Positions 10,201 through 17,683 of a stretch of 64,000 nt of DNA are shown in pieces; position 1 is the first letter of the stretch, and the number at the start of each line of letters is the position of its first letter. Source of the DNA: Nocardioides sp. Kera G14. Lineage in GTDB: Bacteria > Actinomycetota > Actinomycetes > Propionibacteriales > Nocardioidaceae. Where the stretch lies: assembly GCF_020715565.1 (NCBI RefSeq), contig NZ_CP085839.1, positions 3,405,010 to 3,469,009 of the forward strand. Direction: 5' to 3'. A program made the translations under genes and the position numbers. The notes beneath the pieces were generated by a model. That model was not told where the DNA came from. It did no database searches and saw only the letters and a list, made by a program, of their open reading frames with translations.

Positions 10201-10647
10201 CTCCACCTCGGCCAGGAGCACGTCGACGTCGTCGGACGGGTCCACCGACTTGAGCGTCGGGACGCCGGCGGCCTTGGCCGCGGCGATCGCGCGCGCCTTG
10301 TTGCCCGTCAGCTCGAGGACCTCGACCGACGGCCCGACGAACGTCACGCCGGCGGCGGCACACGCCTCGGCCAGCGCGGGGTTCTCGGACAGGAACCCGT
10401 AGCCCGGATAGACCGCATCAGCCCCCGAGGAGACCGCGACCTCGACGATCGCCTCCGGATCGAGATAGGCCCGGACCGGGTGGCCCAGCTCCCCGATCTC
10501 GTAGGCCTCGTCGGCCTTCAGCCGGTGCTCGGAGCCGCGATCCTCATAGGGGAAGACCGCGACGGTGCGTGCCCCAAGCTCGAAGGCGGCGCGGAAGGCA
10601 CGGACGGCGATCTCGCCACGGTTGGCCACGAGCACTTTGGAGAACAT
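7252..10647 (-). CDS. pyc: Pyruvate carboxylase
   Basis: An 1131-residue, full-length single-chain pyruvate carboxylase (biotin-dependent; pyruvate + bicarbonate + ATP to oxaloacetate). The order is the biotin carboxylase ATP-grasp domain (MFSKVLVANRGEIA start, GGGGRGMR loop near residue 165), the carboxyltransferase TIM barrel (TTFRDAHQSLLATR near 540) and the C-terminal biotinyl domain, with the modified lysine in EAMKM at about residue 1097. It is anaplerotic and cytoplasmic, and it could use pyruvate released by the neighbouring aromatic pathway. It is monocistronic: the nearest gene on the same strand, mhpB, ends 89 bases upstream, with a hairpin between. Confidence 0.97.
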   Translation of the reverse strand: MFSKVLVANRGEIAVRAFRAAFELGARTVAVFPYEDRGSEHRLKADEAYEIGELGHPVRAYLDPEAIVEVAVSSGADAVYPGYGFLSENPALAEACAAAGVTFVGPSVEVLELTGNKARAIAAAKAAGVPTLKSVDPSDDVDVLLAEVETAAIPYPLFVKAVAGGGGRGMRRVDSAGEEGAELRAAIETCMREAEAAFGDGTVFIEQAVIEPRHIEVQILADQVGNVIHLYERDCSVQRRHQKVVEIAPAPHLPTELRDRMCADAVRFAQSIGYSCAGTVEFLLDPAGNYVFIEMNPRIQVEHTVTEEVTDVDLVQAQLRIASGETLADLGLSQDAIVLRGAALQCRITTEDPANNFRPDTGVITTYRSPGGAGVRVDGGTTYTGAEVSAHFDSMLSKLTCRGRTFEDAVRRARRAVAEFRIRGVATNIAFLQALLADPDFASGRVTTSFIETHPQLLTARSSGDRGTKLLTWLADVTVNKPYGEAPVTLDPREKLPALDLDLAPPSGTRQQLLELGPEGFAAALRAQSNVAVTDTTFRDAHQSLLATRVRTRDLVGVAGHVARLTPELWSLEAWGGATYDVALRFLGEDPWDRLAQLREVVPNINLQMLLRGRNTVGYTPYPVAVTDAFVEEAAATGIDVFRIFDALNDVSQMRPAIDAVRATGTAVAEVALCYTGDLSSPSELLYTLDYYLRLAAEIVEAGAHVLAIKDMAGLLRAPAARRLVTALRSEFDLPVHLHTHDTPGGQLATLTAAIEAGVDAVDAACAAVAGTTSQPALSALVAATDFSERPTGLSLAGVNALEPYWEATRRVYAPFESGLPAPTGRVYRHEIPGGQLSNLRQQAIALGLGEKFEQIEDMYAAANDILGRVPKVTPSSKVIGDLALSLVAAGADPAEFAAAPSAYDVPESVIGFLHGELGDPPGGWPEPFRSKAIEGRTWKEPQAELSAADEKALAEDRRGTLNRLLFPGPTKEYLESRATWGNVSLLSTLDYLYGLRVGEEHVVTLEEGKQVYFGLEAIGEPDERGIRSVHCTINGQMRAIPVRDRSVVPTTAAAEKANPSVPGQVAAPFQGAVTVSVSEGDRVSAGDSVATIEAMKMEAAITAPISGTVKRLAVSGTASVDAGDLVVVIG

Positions 10648-10690
10648 GGAGGAATAGTTCCCTCACGAGGTGCGACTCAACCAGCCTCGG

Positions 10691-10707
10691 GTTCCGGTGG
10701 CCGGAAC
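10691..10707 (-). terminator. Hairpin after mhpB
   Basis: Perfect inverted repeat GTTCCGG-tgg-CCGGAAC in the 89-base gap between the mhpB stop and the pyc start, both on the minus strand. It probably ends the mhpCAB transcript before pyc. There is no clear T-run on the minus strand, so it may be only a stabilising hairpin. Confidence 0.45.
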
Positions 10708-10736
10708 TTTCAGAACGTACGCCGACGGCCCAGCGC

Positions 10737-11678
10737 TCAGGCGGTGACGGCCGTCATCACGCCGAAGCCCGCGATGTATTCGCGGATCGGCCGGTAGTAC
10801 GTCGACTCGACGGAGTACGGGCCGGAGGAACTGAGCGCGGCGAAGGCGGCGACCCACGTGCGAACCTCATGCGCCGAGTTGCCGGCGGCCGCTGCCATCT
10901 CGGCAGGGACCATCGCGTCGATGGGGGAGAGGTCGCCCGAAGCGAGCACGTCCATGAAAGCCTTGTCCCACTCAGGATTGAGGTCCTGGATCGTGGCGGT
11001 GCCGGCGGCAAAGGCCCGGCCGGTGTCGATCACCCGCTGCTGTCGCGCGTCGCGCGCGGCGGCGGTGGGGTGCCGGCCGTTGAGCAGCAGGGCGCGCTGT
11101 TCCTCGGTCGCGGTGGCCCACTGGGGCACGGGCGGGTCGTGGGAGAGGCCGCCGGAGCCGATCAGGAGCACGCGCTCGTCGGTGAGGGTGGCGAGGAAGG
11201 AGCCGATCGCCTCACCGAGGCGGCGGACCCGCGACATCTTCACGAACGGCGTGGCGACGCTGTTGACGAAGACGGGGATGGTCGGCACGGTGTCGATACC
11301 GTCGAAGAGGATCTCGAGGGGCTGGATCGCGCCGTGGTCGACTTCCATCTTCCGTGAGATCGCGACGTCGAGATCGCGGTCGGCGACCCACTGCGCGAGC
11401 TGCTCGGAGACGGCGGTCGGGACGTCGAGTGGCCCCTCGGCGGTGCCGTAGTCGCCGACGCCGAGCGCCTCGTATCCGATGCAGAACGGCGGCATGATGT
11501 CGTAGAAGAAGCCGTTGTAGTGGTCGGGTGCGAAGGAGACGACCAGCGTCGGGTCGAACTCCTCGACGAAGGCGCGGGCGGTCGCGAACGCCCCGTCGAC
11601 CTCCGCCTTCACGTCAGCCGCCGGGTCGTTGTACTCCAGCAGCGGGGAGTGCGACATCGTCACGAGTGCCAGGGTCAT
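10737..11678 (-). CDS. mhpB: 2,3-dihydroxyphenylpropionate/2,3-dihydroxycinnamate 1,2-dioxygenase
   Basis: A 313-residue class III (LigB-superfamily) extradiol dioxygenase of the MhpB type. It cleaves the catechol ring of 2,3-dihydroxyphenylpropionate to the 2-hydroxy-6-oxonona-dienedioate ring-fission product, using Fe(II). The family's conserved histidines are visible in MSHSPLL (His10), APDHYNGF and MEVDHGAIQP. The start is the ATG whose first bases overlap the mhpA stop by four bases, so the two genes are translationally coupled. The same frame is open further upstream across mhpA, but that stretch is shadow. It is the third gene of the mhpC-mhpA-mhpB operon. Confidence 0.95.
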   Translation of the reverse strand: MTLALVTMSHSPLLEYNDPAADVKAEVDGAFATARAFVEEFDPTLVVSFAPDHYNGFFYDIMPPFCIGYEALGVGDYGTAEGPLDVPTAVSEQLAQWVADRDLDVAISRKMEVDHGAIQPLEILFDGIDTVPTIPVFVNSVATPFVKMSRVRRLGEAIGSFLATLTDERVLLIGSGGLSHDPPVPQWATATEEQRALLLNGRHPTAAARDARQQRVIDTGRAFAAGTATIQDLNPEWDKAFMDVLASGDLSPIDAMVPAEMAAAAGNSAHEVRTWVAAFAALSSSGPYSVESTYYRPIREYIAGFGVMTAVTA

Positions 11679-13375
11679 GCGAGGGAACCTGCCTTCTTGA
11701 TTGCGGCCAGCGCCTGGGAGACCTGCTGGTTGAAGCAGGCGGCGCCGACGAAGTGGTCGGGACGGAGGATGACGGCACCGCAGGCGCGGGCGTCGAACCA
11801 GCGCTTGAGCGCGCCTGAGGTGTCGCCGACGACGGTGACGGGCGCCGGGCTGTCGGCGTACTGCTTCTCGGCCCACTGCCGCTGGGTCTCCGGGATGAAG
11901 GAGAAGAGCCGGACGTCGTGCTTGGCGCAGAACTCGAGGTCGTCGGCCGTGAGGTACGTCGTCGGGTTGGTGCCCCACGTTGCGAGGGCCCACCAGTCGC
12001 CGGTGACAAGGTCGAGCAGCTTGTCCGTCACCTCGGAGGTGTTGACCCTCGGCTGGATGAACTGCAAGCCCACGGGGGAGGCAGAGCCGGGGGAGTCGAC
12101 GTAGGGCAGCAGCGAGGAGCCCTTGCCGCTTTTGAAGGTCGCCTCGGCCTTTCCGGGTGTGAGGGTGACCTGGTCGACGACCACGCCGGCGGCGTACCGC
12201 GGCATCGGCTTGAACCGGAGCTCGGTGAAGTAGGACTTCCACGTCGGCACGAGGTTGAGGGCGGACGCAGCCCGGTCGCGGACCCACCCGCCGAAGGGCT
12301 TCATCTTCATGACGGTGCCGGCGGCCATGTTGACGTCGATCATGTCGGCCGCATGCTTGTGCCGCTCGACGGTGTAGGTGTCGAGCAGTGCGTCATCGGC
12401 CTTCCCCGACAGGACGGAGGTGAGCTTCCAGGCCAGGTTCGTCGCGTCGCGCATGCCGGAGTTCCAGCCCTGACCGAGCCAGACCGGCATCAGGTGGGCG
12501 GCGTCGCCGGCAAGGAACACGTTGCCCTGGCGGAAGGTCGTGGCGATCCGGCCGTGGTGGGTGAAGGTGCGCTGGTTGATGATCGTGAGGTTGGCCGGGT
12601 CGGGCACGAACTTCGCCAGCAGCCCGTTCATGAAGTCGCGGTCGTCGACGAGTGCGGTGTCCTCGTCGTCGTGGAGCATGAACTCGAAGCGGCGCACGCC
12701 CTGGGGGAGACCGATCGATACGTAGGGGCGCTTCGGGTCGGCGCCGAGGTAGACGTTGGGCGCGCCGATCGGGTCGTTCTCGATGTCGACGACGACCCAG
12801 CGGGTGGAGGGAGACTTTCCCTCGAACTCGATCCCCAGGCGCTTGCGGGTCGGCGACGAGCCGCCCTCGCAGCCGACGACGTACCGCGCGGTGACGGTCG
12901 TCGTCCCACTCACCGTCCCGTCGGCCTCGAGCACCTCTGCCGTGACCGCTACGTGCGTCTCGTGGTCGACGAGGTCGATGACGCGGTGGTTGAAGCGCAG
13001 CTCGGCCTGGGCGAAGCGGTCCAGGCCTCGTGCGAGCTCGGCGTCGACGACCGGCTGGTTGAAGCCGTGCTTGCGCGGATAGCCGAACTCGGTCGTCTGG
13101 GGGTCGTTCGTCGCCAGGACCTGGCCCTGTCCGTTGACCAACCGGGCGACGTGGTGCGGCACGGTGAACTGCTCGACCGCATCCCAGAGGTCCGCGGCGA
13201 CCAGGGTTCGGATCGACTCGTCGTCCAGGCCGACGGCACGCGGATAGGCGATCAGCTCAGAGCGCGCTTCGAGGACCGTCACGCGGTGGCCGCGGACGGC
13301 GACGAGGTTGGCGAGTGTGAGGCCGACCGGGCCAGCCCCGATGAGGAGGACGTCGGTATCGAGGTTCGTTGTCAT
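11675..13375 (-). CDS. mhpA: 3-(3-hydroxyphenyl)propionate/3-hydroxycinnamate hydroxylase (FAD)
   Basis: A 566-residue group A flavoprotein monooxygenase. The FAD-binding GAGPVG motif lies at residues 13-18 and the second flavin motif GDAAHLMP at about 290-297. A C-terminal thioredoxin-fold-like extension after about residue 400 is usual for MhpA/PheA-type hydroxylases. It would use NAD(P)H and oxygen to put the second hydroxyl on the ring, giving MhpB's substrate. I chose the ATG at 13375 because it directly precedes the Rossmann strand; the 45 residues upstream in frame are Arg/Ala-rich shadow of mhpC. It lies 11 bases after mhpC and overlaps mhpB by four. Exact ring substrate is inferred from the neighbours. 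Confidence 0.92.
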   Translation of the reverse strand: MTTNLDTDVLLIGAGPVGLTLANLVAVRGHRVTVLEARSELIAYPRAVGLDDESIRTLVAADLWDAVEQFTVPHHVARLVNGQGQVLATNDPQTTEFGYPRKHGFNQPVVDAELARGLDRFAQAELRFNHRVIDLVDHETHVAVTAEVLEADGTVSGTTTVTARYVVGCEGGSSPTRKRLGIEFEGKSPSTRWVVVDIENDPIGAPNVYLGADPKRPYVSIGLPQGVRRFEFMLHDDEDTALVDDRDFMNGLLAKFVPDPANLTIINQRTFTHHGRIATTFRQGNVFLAGDAAHLMPVWLGQGWNSGMRDATNLAWKLTSVLSGKADDALLDTYTVERHKHAADMIDVNMAAGTVMKMKPFGGWVRDRAASALNLVPTWKSYFTELRFKPMPRYAAGVVVDQVTLTPGKAEATFKSGKGSSLLPYVDSPGSASPVGLQFIQPRVNTSEVTDKLLDLVTGDWWALATWGTNPTTYLTADDLEFCAKHDVRLFSFIPETQRQWAEKQYADSPAPVTVVGDTSGALKRWFDARACGAVILRPDHFVGAACFNQQVSQALAAIKKAGSLA

Positions 13376-13386
13376 CGCGGCAGTCC

Positions 13387-14250
13387 TCAGTTGTTCGCGA
13401 GGAAGTCGATCACGAGCCGGTTGAACTCGTCGGCGTGCTCGATCATCGCCCAGTGGCCGCACTGGTTGAGCAGCACGAGCCGCGAGTTCTTGATGTGCGC
13501 GTTGAGCCACAGCGAGGTCTCGAAGTGGAGCACGCGGTCGTCGCGGCCGTGGATCAGCAGGGTCGGCACGGCGATGTTCGGGATCAGTGAGCGATCGACC
13601 TTGAACGGGATCGGGGCACCGTCGGGAAGGCCCTCGACGTAGTTCTGGAGGTGGTCGGGGCGGGCCGAGGCCGCCTCCGAGCGCGCCGCCGTCAGCTCGG
13701 GCGTGGCGAAGCGGGCCTTGTCGAAGGTCATGATCTCGACGAGCGCCTTCATGTTCTCCGGGCTCGGATCCTTGTAGGCCCGCACCAGCACCTTCAGCCC
13801 CTCGCTCGGGCCGTCCTGCGGGCCGAAGAGGCTGGAGGGGAAGCCCTTGCCGAGGCTTGCGCCCATGGTGACGAGGTGTGTGATTCGCTCGGGGTGGAGG
13901 GTGGCGAACCGGACGGCGGTGTGGGCGCCCATCGAGTTGCCGACGAGGGCCACCTTCTCGAGGCCCACGGCGTCGAGGAAGTCCACAAGGTCGACGTCGT
14001 GGTCCATCTCGGTGGTTTTCACGGCGGCGGAGTCACCCCAGCCGGGCATGTCGGGCGCCAGGACGTGGAAGCCGGCCTCCGCGATCGCCGCGAGGTTGCC
14101 GGAGAAGTTCGACCAGCCGGTGGCGCCGGGACCCGAGCCGTGGAGCAGCACGACGGGCGTGGCCGTGGGATCGCCGACCTCGTAGTAGCGGATCTGCTTG
14201 TTCGAGCGCAACGTGAGGTCCCGCGCGGCTGCATCCTTCGTGGGGGTCAT
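13387..14250 (-). CDS. mhpC: Meta-cleavage product hydrolase (alpha/beta hydrolase)
   Basis: A 287-residue alpha/beta hydrolase of the MhpC/BphD type, which hydrolyses the C-C bond of the ring-fission product to 2-hydroxypenta-2,4-dienoate plus succinate or fumarate. The oxyanion-hole HGSGPGATG begins at residue 37. The catalytic triad is Ser106 (GNSMGAH), Asp238 (GRDDRV) and His266 (CGHWAM). I chose ATG 14250 over an in-frame start 36 bases upstream because AAAGGAG sits five bases before it. It is the first gene of the mhpCAB operon. The shared regulatory motif upstream lies between it and the iclR gene that precedes it on the same strand. Confidence 0.95.
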   Translation of the reverse strand: MTPTKDAAARDLTLRSNKQIRYYEVGDPTATPVVLLHGSGPGATGWSNFSGNLAAIAEAGFHVLAPDMPGWGDSAAVKTTEMDHDVDLVDFLDAVGLEKVALVGNSMGAHTAVRFATLHPERITHLVTMGASLGKGFPSSLFGPQDGPSEGLKVLVRAYKDPSPENMKALVEIMTFDKARFATPELTAARSEAASARPDHLQNYVEGLPDGAPIPFKVDRSLIPNIAVPTLLIHGRDDRVLHFETSLWLNAHIKNSRLVLLNQCGHWAMIEHADEFNRLVIDFLANN

Positions 14251-14274
14251 GGAGGCTCCTTTGACGCACGAGAG

Positions 14275-14310
14275 CGTTATTTGCACGTTCTCAGTCGATA
14301 GTTACACGAT
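14275..14310. promoter_or_regulatory. Split motif upstream of mhpC, shared with livF promoter
   Basis: CGTTATTTGCA (14275-14285) and TACACGAT (14303-14310), starting 28 bases apart. The same two blocks with the same 28-base spacing occur at 15157-15192 before livF. It lies 25-60 bases upstream of the mhpC start, where a regulator could block or help RNA polymerase. An outer inverted repeat is also visible (GCGTTAT at 14274-14280 against GTGACGC at 14311-14317, five of seven positions). Candidate operator for the IclR protein encoded between the two sites. Confidence 0.55.
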
Positions 14311-14326
14311 GTGACGCAGGCCATAT

Positions 14327-14347
14327 CACCACCCGGAGGCGGTGGTG
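14327..14347 (-). terminator. Hairpin after iclR gene
   Basis: Inverted repeat CACCACC (14327-14333) and GGTGGTG (14341-14347) with a seven-base loop, 22 bases past the iclR stop on the minus strand. A likely weak terminator separating iclR from the mhpCAB promoter. No T-run follows. Confidence 0.4.
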
Positions 14348-14368
14348 TCAAGGCGGGCGAGGGACGGT

Positions 14369-15052
14369 TCAGCCGAGGCTGGCGGCGAGCCGCTTGGCGG
14401 CGTCGATGAGCGCCGCCGGGGCCTCGGCCGCGATCTCCGCGCGGTGGGTGATCAGGTTGAGACAGGCCGCAGGGACACCGGCGATCTGCGGAAGGGCAAC
14501 TGCGACGCCGTACGCCCCGGGCTCCACCTCGCCGAAGGTCTGGGCGTAGCCCTGTTCGCGGGCTTCGGCGACCCGGGCGCTCTCCCCGGGCCGCGGCGGC
14601 ATGCCGGCGAGGAGGGCCACGCCCCCGGCGGCGACGCCGAGCGGGTGGCGGCCACCGGTCTGGAAGGCGAGGTGGTACTGCGAGCGGGCCGGCGAGACGA
14701 CCGAGAGGCCGACCGCCTCGTCGCCCTCGGCTACGAGCAGCGTGACGGTGGCGCCGAGCCTCTCGGCGAGCTCGCGCAGGATGGGCTCGGCCGCAACCCG
14801 CAACGTGGTGTGGATCCCTGAGGCGAGCGCGGCAAGGCCGCTGCCGACGCGGTAGCGCCCGTCGGCGCCGCGGACCACGAGCTTGAAGTCGGCGAGGGTC
14901 GCAAGCAGCCGCGAGGCGATCGAGCGGTGCACGCCGAGCTGGTCAGCGATGTCCTGGATGGCGACGCCGTCGGGCGCCTGCGCGACCAGCTCGAGCGAAC
15001 TCAGTCCCCGCGCCAGGGTCTGCGTGCCGGGGACGGATCGTGTCTCGCTCAT
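14369..15052 (-). CDS. IclR-family transcriptional regulator (likely mhp/liv regulator)
   Basis: A 227-residue IclR-type regulator, slightly short for the family (about 250). An N-terminal winged helix-turn-helix (about residues 10-65, with IQDIADQLGVHRS as the helix-turn region) precedes an effector domain that ends soon after the CLNLITHRAEI strand. It sits between mhpCAB, which it precedes on the same strand, and the divergent livFGHMK operon. A motif shared by both promoters makes it the obvious candidate to control catabolism and uptake. Whether it activates or represses cannot be told from sequence. Start chosen by a TACGCT -10-like hexamer eight bases upstream. Confidence 0.88.
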   Translation of the reverse strand: MSETRSVPGTQTLARGLSSLELVAQAPDGVAIQDIADQLGVHRSIASRLLATLADFKLVVRGADGRYRVGSGLAALASGIHTTLRVAAEPILRELAERLGATVTLLVAEGDEAVGLSVVSPARSQYHLAFQTGGRHPLGVAAGGVALLAGMPPRPGESARVAEAREQGYAQTFGEVEPGAYGVAVALPQIAGVPAACLNLITHRAEIAAEAPAALIDAAKRLAASLG

Positions 15053-15060
15053 GACGACGC

Positions 15061-15066
15061 AGCGTA
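15061..15066 (-). promoter_or_regulatory. -10 hexamer of iclR (leaderless-type)
   Basis: On the minus strand this reads TACGCT, eight bases before the iclR ATG at 15052. The spacing leaves no room for a ribosome binding site, so the transcript may begin at or near the start codon. Confidence 0.45.
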
Positions 15067-15124
15067 GGGGTCGTCAACCCGACTCCGGGACGAAGGCCAG
15101 GGGTCAGGGGTCGGACGCGAAGTC

Positions 15125-15192
15125 TTGACAATTGCTGTGACCGCCATCACGATCGTCGTTATCTGCATCACAATGTGCATTATCTACACGAT
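15125..15192 (+). promoter_or_regulatory. livF operon promoter region with shared split motif
   Basis: A consensus -35 TTGACA at 15125-15130, with only a poor -10 candidate (CACGAT, 15148-15153) at 17 bases, as for a regulated promoter. Downstream are CGTTATCTGCA (15157-15167) and TACACGAT (15185-15192), the same blocks and spacing as before mhpC. A small palindrome CACAATGTG (15169-15177) and a TTATCT direct repeat (15159, 15180) lie between them. The stretch is clearly AT-richer than its surroundings. Confidence 0.5.
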
Positions 15193-15226
15193 CGGTGATG
15201 TGGTCCGACCAAGGGGAGAGCGGGGA

Positions 15227-16027
15227 ATGCTCGAGTTCAACGACGTGCGAATCACCTACGGGGCCGGGGTGATCGCCGCCGACGGGATTTCGCTGGCCGT
15301 CGGCGACGGCCGAGCCGCGACGATCATCGGAGGCAACGGCGCCGGCAAATCGACGCTGCTGCGGGCCGCCTCAGGCATCCTGCGCGCTGCCGGCGGCCGG
15401 ATCGCGTCGGGCCGGATCACCTGGGACGCCGCGCGGATCGACAGCCGCCGTGCCTCAGCGATCGTCCGTGAGGGCATCGCTCATGTGCCCGAAGGACGCC
15501 GGGTCTTCGGCGGCCTCACCGTCGAGGAGAACCTTGAGGCGGCCGGACTCGTGCTGCGTGACCGGCCCGAGCGCCGCCGCCTCGTGGCCGAGTCCTACGA
15601 GCGCTTTCCGGTCCTCGGCGAGCGCCGCACCCAGCCGGCCGGGCTCCTCTCCGGCGGCGAGCAGCAGATGCTTGCCATCTGCCGCGGTCTGATGAGCAAG
15701 CCCCGCCTGCTGATCCTCGACGAGCCGACGCTCGGCCTCGCACCGCTCATCGTCACGCAGATCGCCGAGTCCGTGAAGGAGATCCACGCGACCGGCACCG
15801 CGGTGCTCCTCGTCGAGCAGAACGCGGCCGTCGCGCTCGGCGCCGTCGAGCACGCCTACGTCCTCGAGAGCGGCCGGGTCGTGCTTGAGGGGCCGGCCGC
15901 CGAGCTCGCCGAGAGCGACGACGTACGCAAGCTCTACCTCGGCGCCGACTTGCACGAGACCGCCGAGCCGGTTCCCGGCAGCGTCGCCGCCGCACAGCGT
16001 CCAGCGCTCGCGAGATGGTCCGCGTGA
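15227..16027 (+). CDS. livF: Branched-chain-type ABC transporter ATP-binding protein LivF
   Basis: A 266-residue ABC ATPase. Walker A GGNGAGKST is near residue 42, ABC signature LLSGGEQQML near 142 and Walker B LLILDEPTLGLAP just after, the LivF pattern. I chose ATG 15227 because AGGGGAG lies a suitable distance upstream. The in-frame TTG at 15125 would add 34 hydrophobic residues encoded by the promoter region. It is the first gene of livF-livG-livH-livM-livK. Its place between the two halves of the mhp pathway suggests import of an aromatic acid rather than leucine, as in the CouPSTUVW p-coumarate importers of the same family. Confidence 0.93.
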   Translation: MLEFNDVRITYGAGVIAADGISLAVGDGRAATIIGGNGAGKSTLLRAASGILRAAGGRIASGRITWDAARIDSRRASAIVREGIAHVPEGRRVFGGLTVEENLEAAGLVLRDRPERRRLVAESYERFPVLGERRTQPAGLLSGGEQQMLAICRGLMSKPRLLILDEPTLGLAPLIVTQIAESVKEIHATGTAVLLVEQNAAVALGAVEHAYVLESGRVVLEGPAAELAESDDVRKLYLGADLHETAEPVPGSVAAAQRPALARWSA

Positions 16028-16794
16028 GCGCGCTTCCCCTCGTGGTCGACCGCGTCACCCTCCGGTTCGGCGGGGTCAAGGCCCTCAGCGACGTCTCGTT
16101 CACGGTCGAGGCCGGCACGGTCCATGCAGTGATCGGCCCCAACGGCGCCGGCAAGTCGTCGACTTTCAACGTCATCTCCGGGCTCTACCGCGCGACCTCC
16201 GGCTCGGTGAGGTACGGCGACCACGTGCTGTCGACGCAGCGGCCCAATGCCATCGCCCGCCTCGGCATCGGCCGGACCTTCCAGAACATCGCGCTCACGG
16301 CATCGGACACCGTGCTCGAGAACCTTATGGTTGCGCGCTACCGGCTCACGACCACGGGTTACTTCTCTTCGGCGCTCGGCCTGCCGAAGGCGCGCCGCGA
16401 GGAGCGGCTGCATCGCGCCCGGGTCGTCGAGATCGCCGAGTTCGTCGGCATCGGGCCCTTGCTCGCGCGGCCGGCCGGCACCCTGTCGTACGGCCAGCGG
16501 AAGAAGGTGGAGCTGGCCCGGGCGCTCGCGACCGAGCCCGACCTGCTCCTGCTCGACGAGCCGGCCGCCGGCCTTCCGACCCACGAGAAGGCCGAGATGG
16601 CAGAGCTGGTCAAGGCGATCAACACGGGGCTCGACGCTTCGATCCTCATCGTCGAGCACGACATGCCTCTCGTCATGGGCGTCGCGCACCACATCAGCGT
16701 CCTCGACTTCGGTCGGCTCATCGCCGACGGCACCCCCGCGGAGATCCAGAACGACCCCGCGGTCATCGCGGCCTACCTCGGAAAGGAGGCCTGA
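16015..16794 (+). CDS. livG: Branched-chain-type ABC transporter ATP-binding protein LivG
   Basis: A 259-residue ABC ATPase with Walker A GPNGAGKSS near residue 43, the LivG-specific GIGRTFQN block near 84, signature LSYGQRKK near 158 and Walker B LLLLDEPAAGL. It pairs with LivF as the second nucleotide-binding subunit. The coordinates use the ATG at 16015, which overlaps livF by 13 bases. A GTG at 16024 would give a four-base GTGA overlap and is equally plausible, removing three residues. The gene ends just before a strong AAAGGAGG for livH. Confidence 0.93.
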   Translation: MVRVSALPLVVDRVTLRFGGVKALSDVSFTVEAGTVHAVIGPNGAGKSSTFNVISGLYRATSGSVRYGDHVLSTQRPNAIARLGIGRTFQNIALTASDTVLENLMVARYRLTTTGYFSSALGLPKARREERLHRARVVEIAEFVGIGPLLARPAGTLSYGQRKKVELARALATEPDLLLLDEPAAGLPTHEKAEMAELVKAINTGLDASILIVEHDMPLVMGVAHHISVLDFGRLIADGTPAEIQNDPAVIAAYLGKEA

Positions 16795-16795
16795 A

Positions 16796-17683
16796 ATGCA
16801 GCTCTTCGCACAACAGCTCCTGCTCGGCGTCTCGCTCGGCGCGGTCTACGCCCTCATCGCGCTGGGAATCGTCACGATCTTCCAGGGCACGAAGGTCTTC
16901 AACCTCGCCCAGGGCACCGTGATGCTGCTGGGTATCTACGTCGCCGCGAAGGGTGCGCCGCACGTCGGTTTCTTGCTCGCCGTCGTCGTCGGTCTCGTTG
17001 TCGGCGCTGTCGCCGCCGTCGTGATCTGGCTGCTCACTCTGGCCGCCCGGGGAAGCAGCCATCTGACGATGACGATCCTCACGATGGGCGTGCAGGTGAT
17101 CCTCATCAGCGAGCTCACCCGGCGGATCGGCTCTGACTTCCTGACCACGCGCGACCCGTGGGGCGACCGCGTCTGGCACCTCGGCGGCGTGGGGATTCCC
17201 GAGGCCCGCGGCTGGGCGATCATCGTCACGCTCGTCCTCGTCGGCATCTTCTTCTGGGCCTTCCGGGCGACCCCTTGGGGCGCGGCCATGCGGGCCGCCT
17301 CGGCCGACCCTGTGACCGCGGAGCTGCTCGGCATCAGCGAGCGCCGGGTCGCCTCGGCCGCTTGGGTGATCGGTGGGGCACTCGCCGTCGTGGCCGGTGT
17401 CTTTCTCGCCGCCTCGCCCAACCCAGGGCTCGACTACACCTCCCACCTCGCGGCGTTCAGCGCCATCCCGGCGGTCGTCATCGGCGGCCTCGACTCCTCC
17501 GAGGGTGCCGTTCTCGGCGGCCTCATCGTCGGCCTCGTCCAGGGGCTCGTCACCGGCTACGAGAGCCACTACGCGTTCCTCGGCTCCGACATCGGCTCGG
17601 TGACGCCCTACATCCTCATGGTCGTCGTGCTCCTCGTGAAGCCCTACGGTCTCTTCGGCTCCAAGGAGGTCGCCCGTGTCTGA
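16796..17683 (+). CDS. livH: Branched-chain-type ABC permease LivH
   Basis: A 295-residue inner-membrane permease with about eight hydrophobic helices. The LivH N-terminal pattern GVSLGAVYALIALGI begins near residue 11 and the conserved loop AASADPVTAELLGIS lies near 165. AAAGGAGG six bases before the ATG at 16796 fixes the start. It forms the translocation channel with LivM. The downstream GTG of livM lies inside its last codons (8-base overlap), so the two permeases are translated together. Confidence 0.93.
   Translation: MQLFAQQLLLGVSLGAVYALIALGIVTIFQGTKVFNLAQGTVMLLGIYVAAKGAPHVGFLLAVVVGLVVGAVAAVVIWLLTLAARGSSHLTMTILTMGVQVILISELTRRIGSDFLTTRDPWGDRVWHLGGVGIPEARGWAIIVTLVLVGIFFWAFRATPWGAAMRAASADPVTAELLGISERRVASAAWVIGGALAVVAGVFLAASPNPGLDYTSHLAAFSAIPAVVIGGLDSSEGAVLGGLIVGLVQGLVTGYESHYAFLGSDIGSVTPYILMVVVLLVKPYGLFGSKEVARV

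Noticed and set aside
8407..10797. 796-codon plus-strand frame opposite pyc
   Set aside because: Shadow of pyruvate carboxylase; low-complexity Arg/Gly/Val/Glu composition and no motif.
15169..15177. CACAATGTG shared between the liv promoter and the alkB/pucR gap (54178-54186)
   Set aside because: Only nine bases, half of it self-complementary, and the two loci have unrelated regulators. Chance cannot be excluded.
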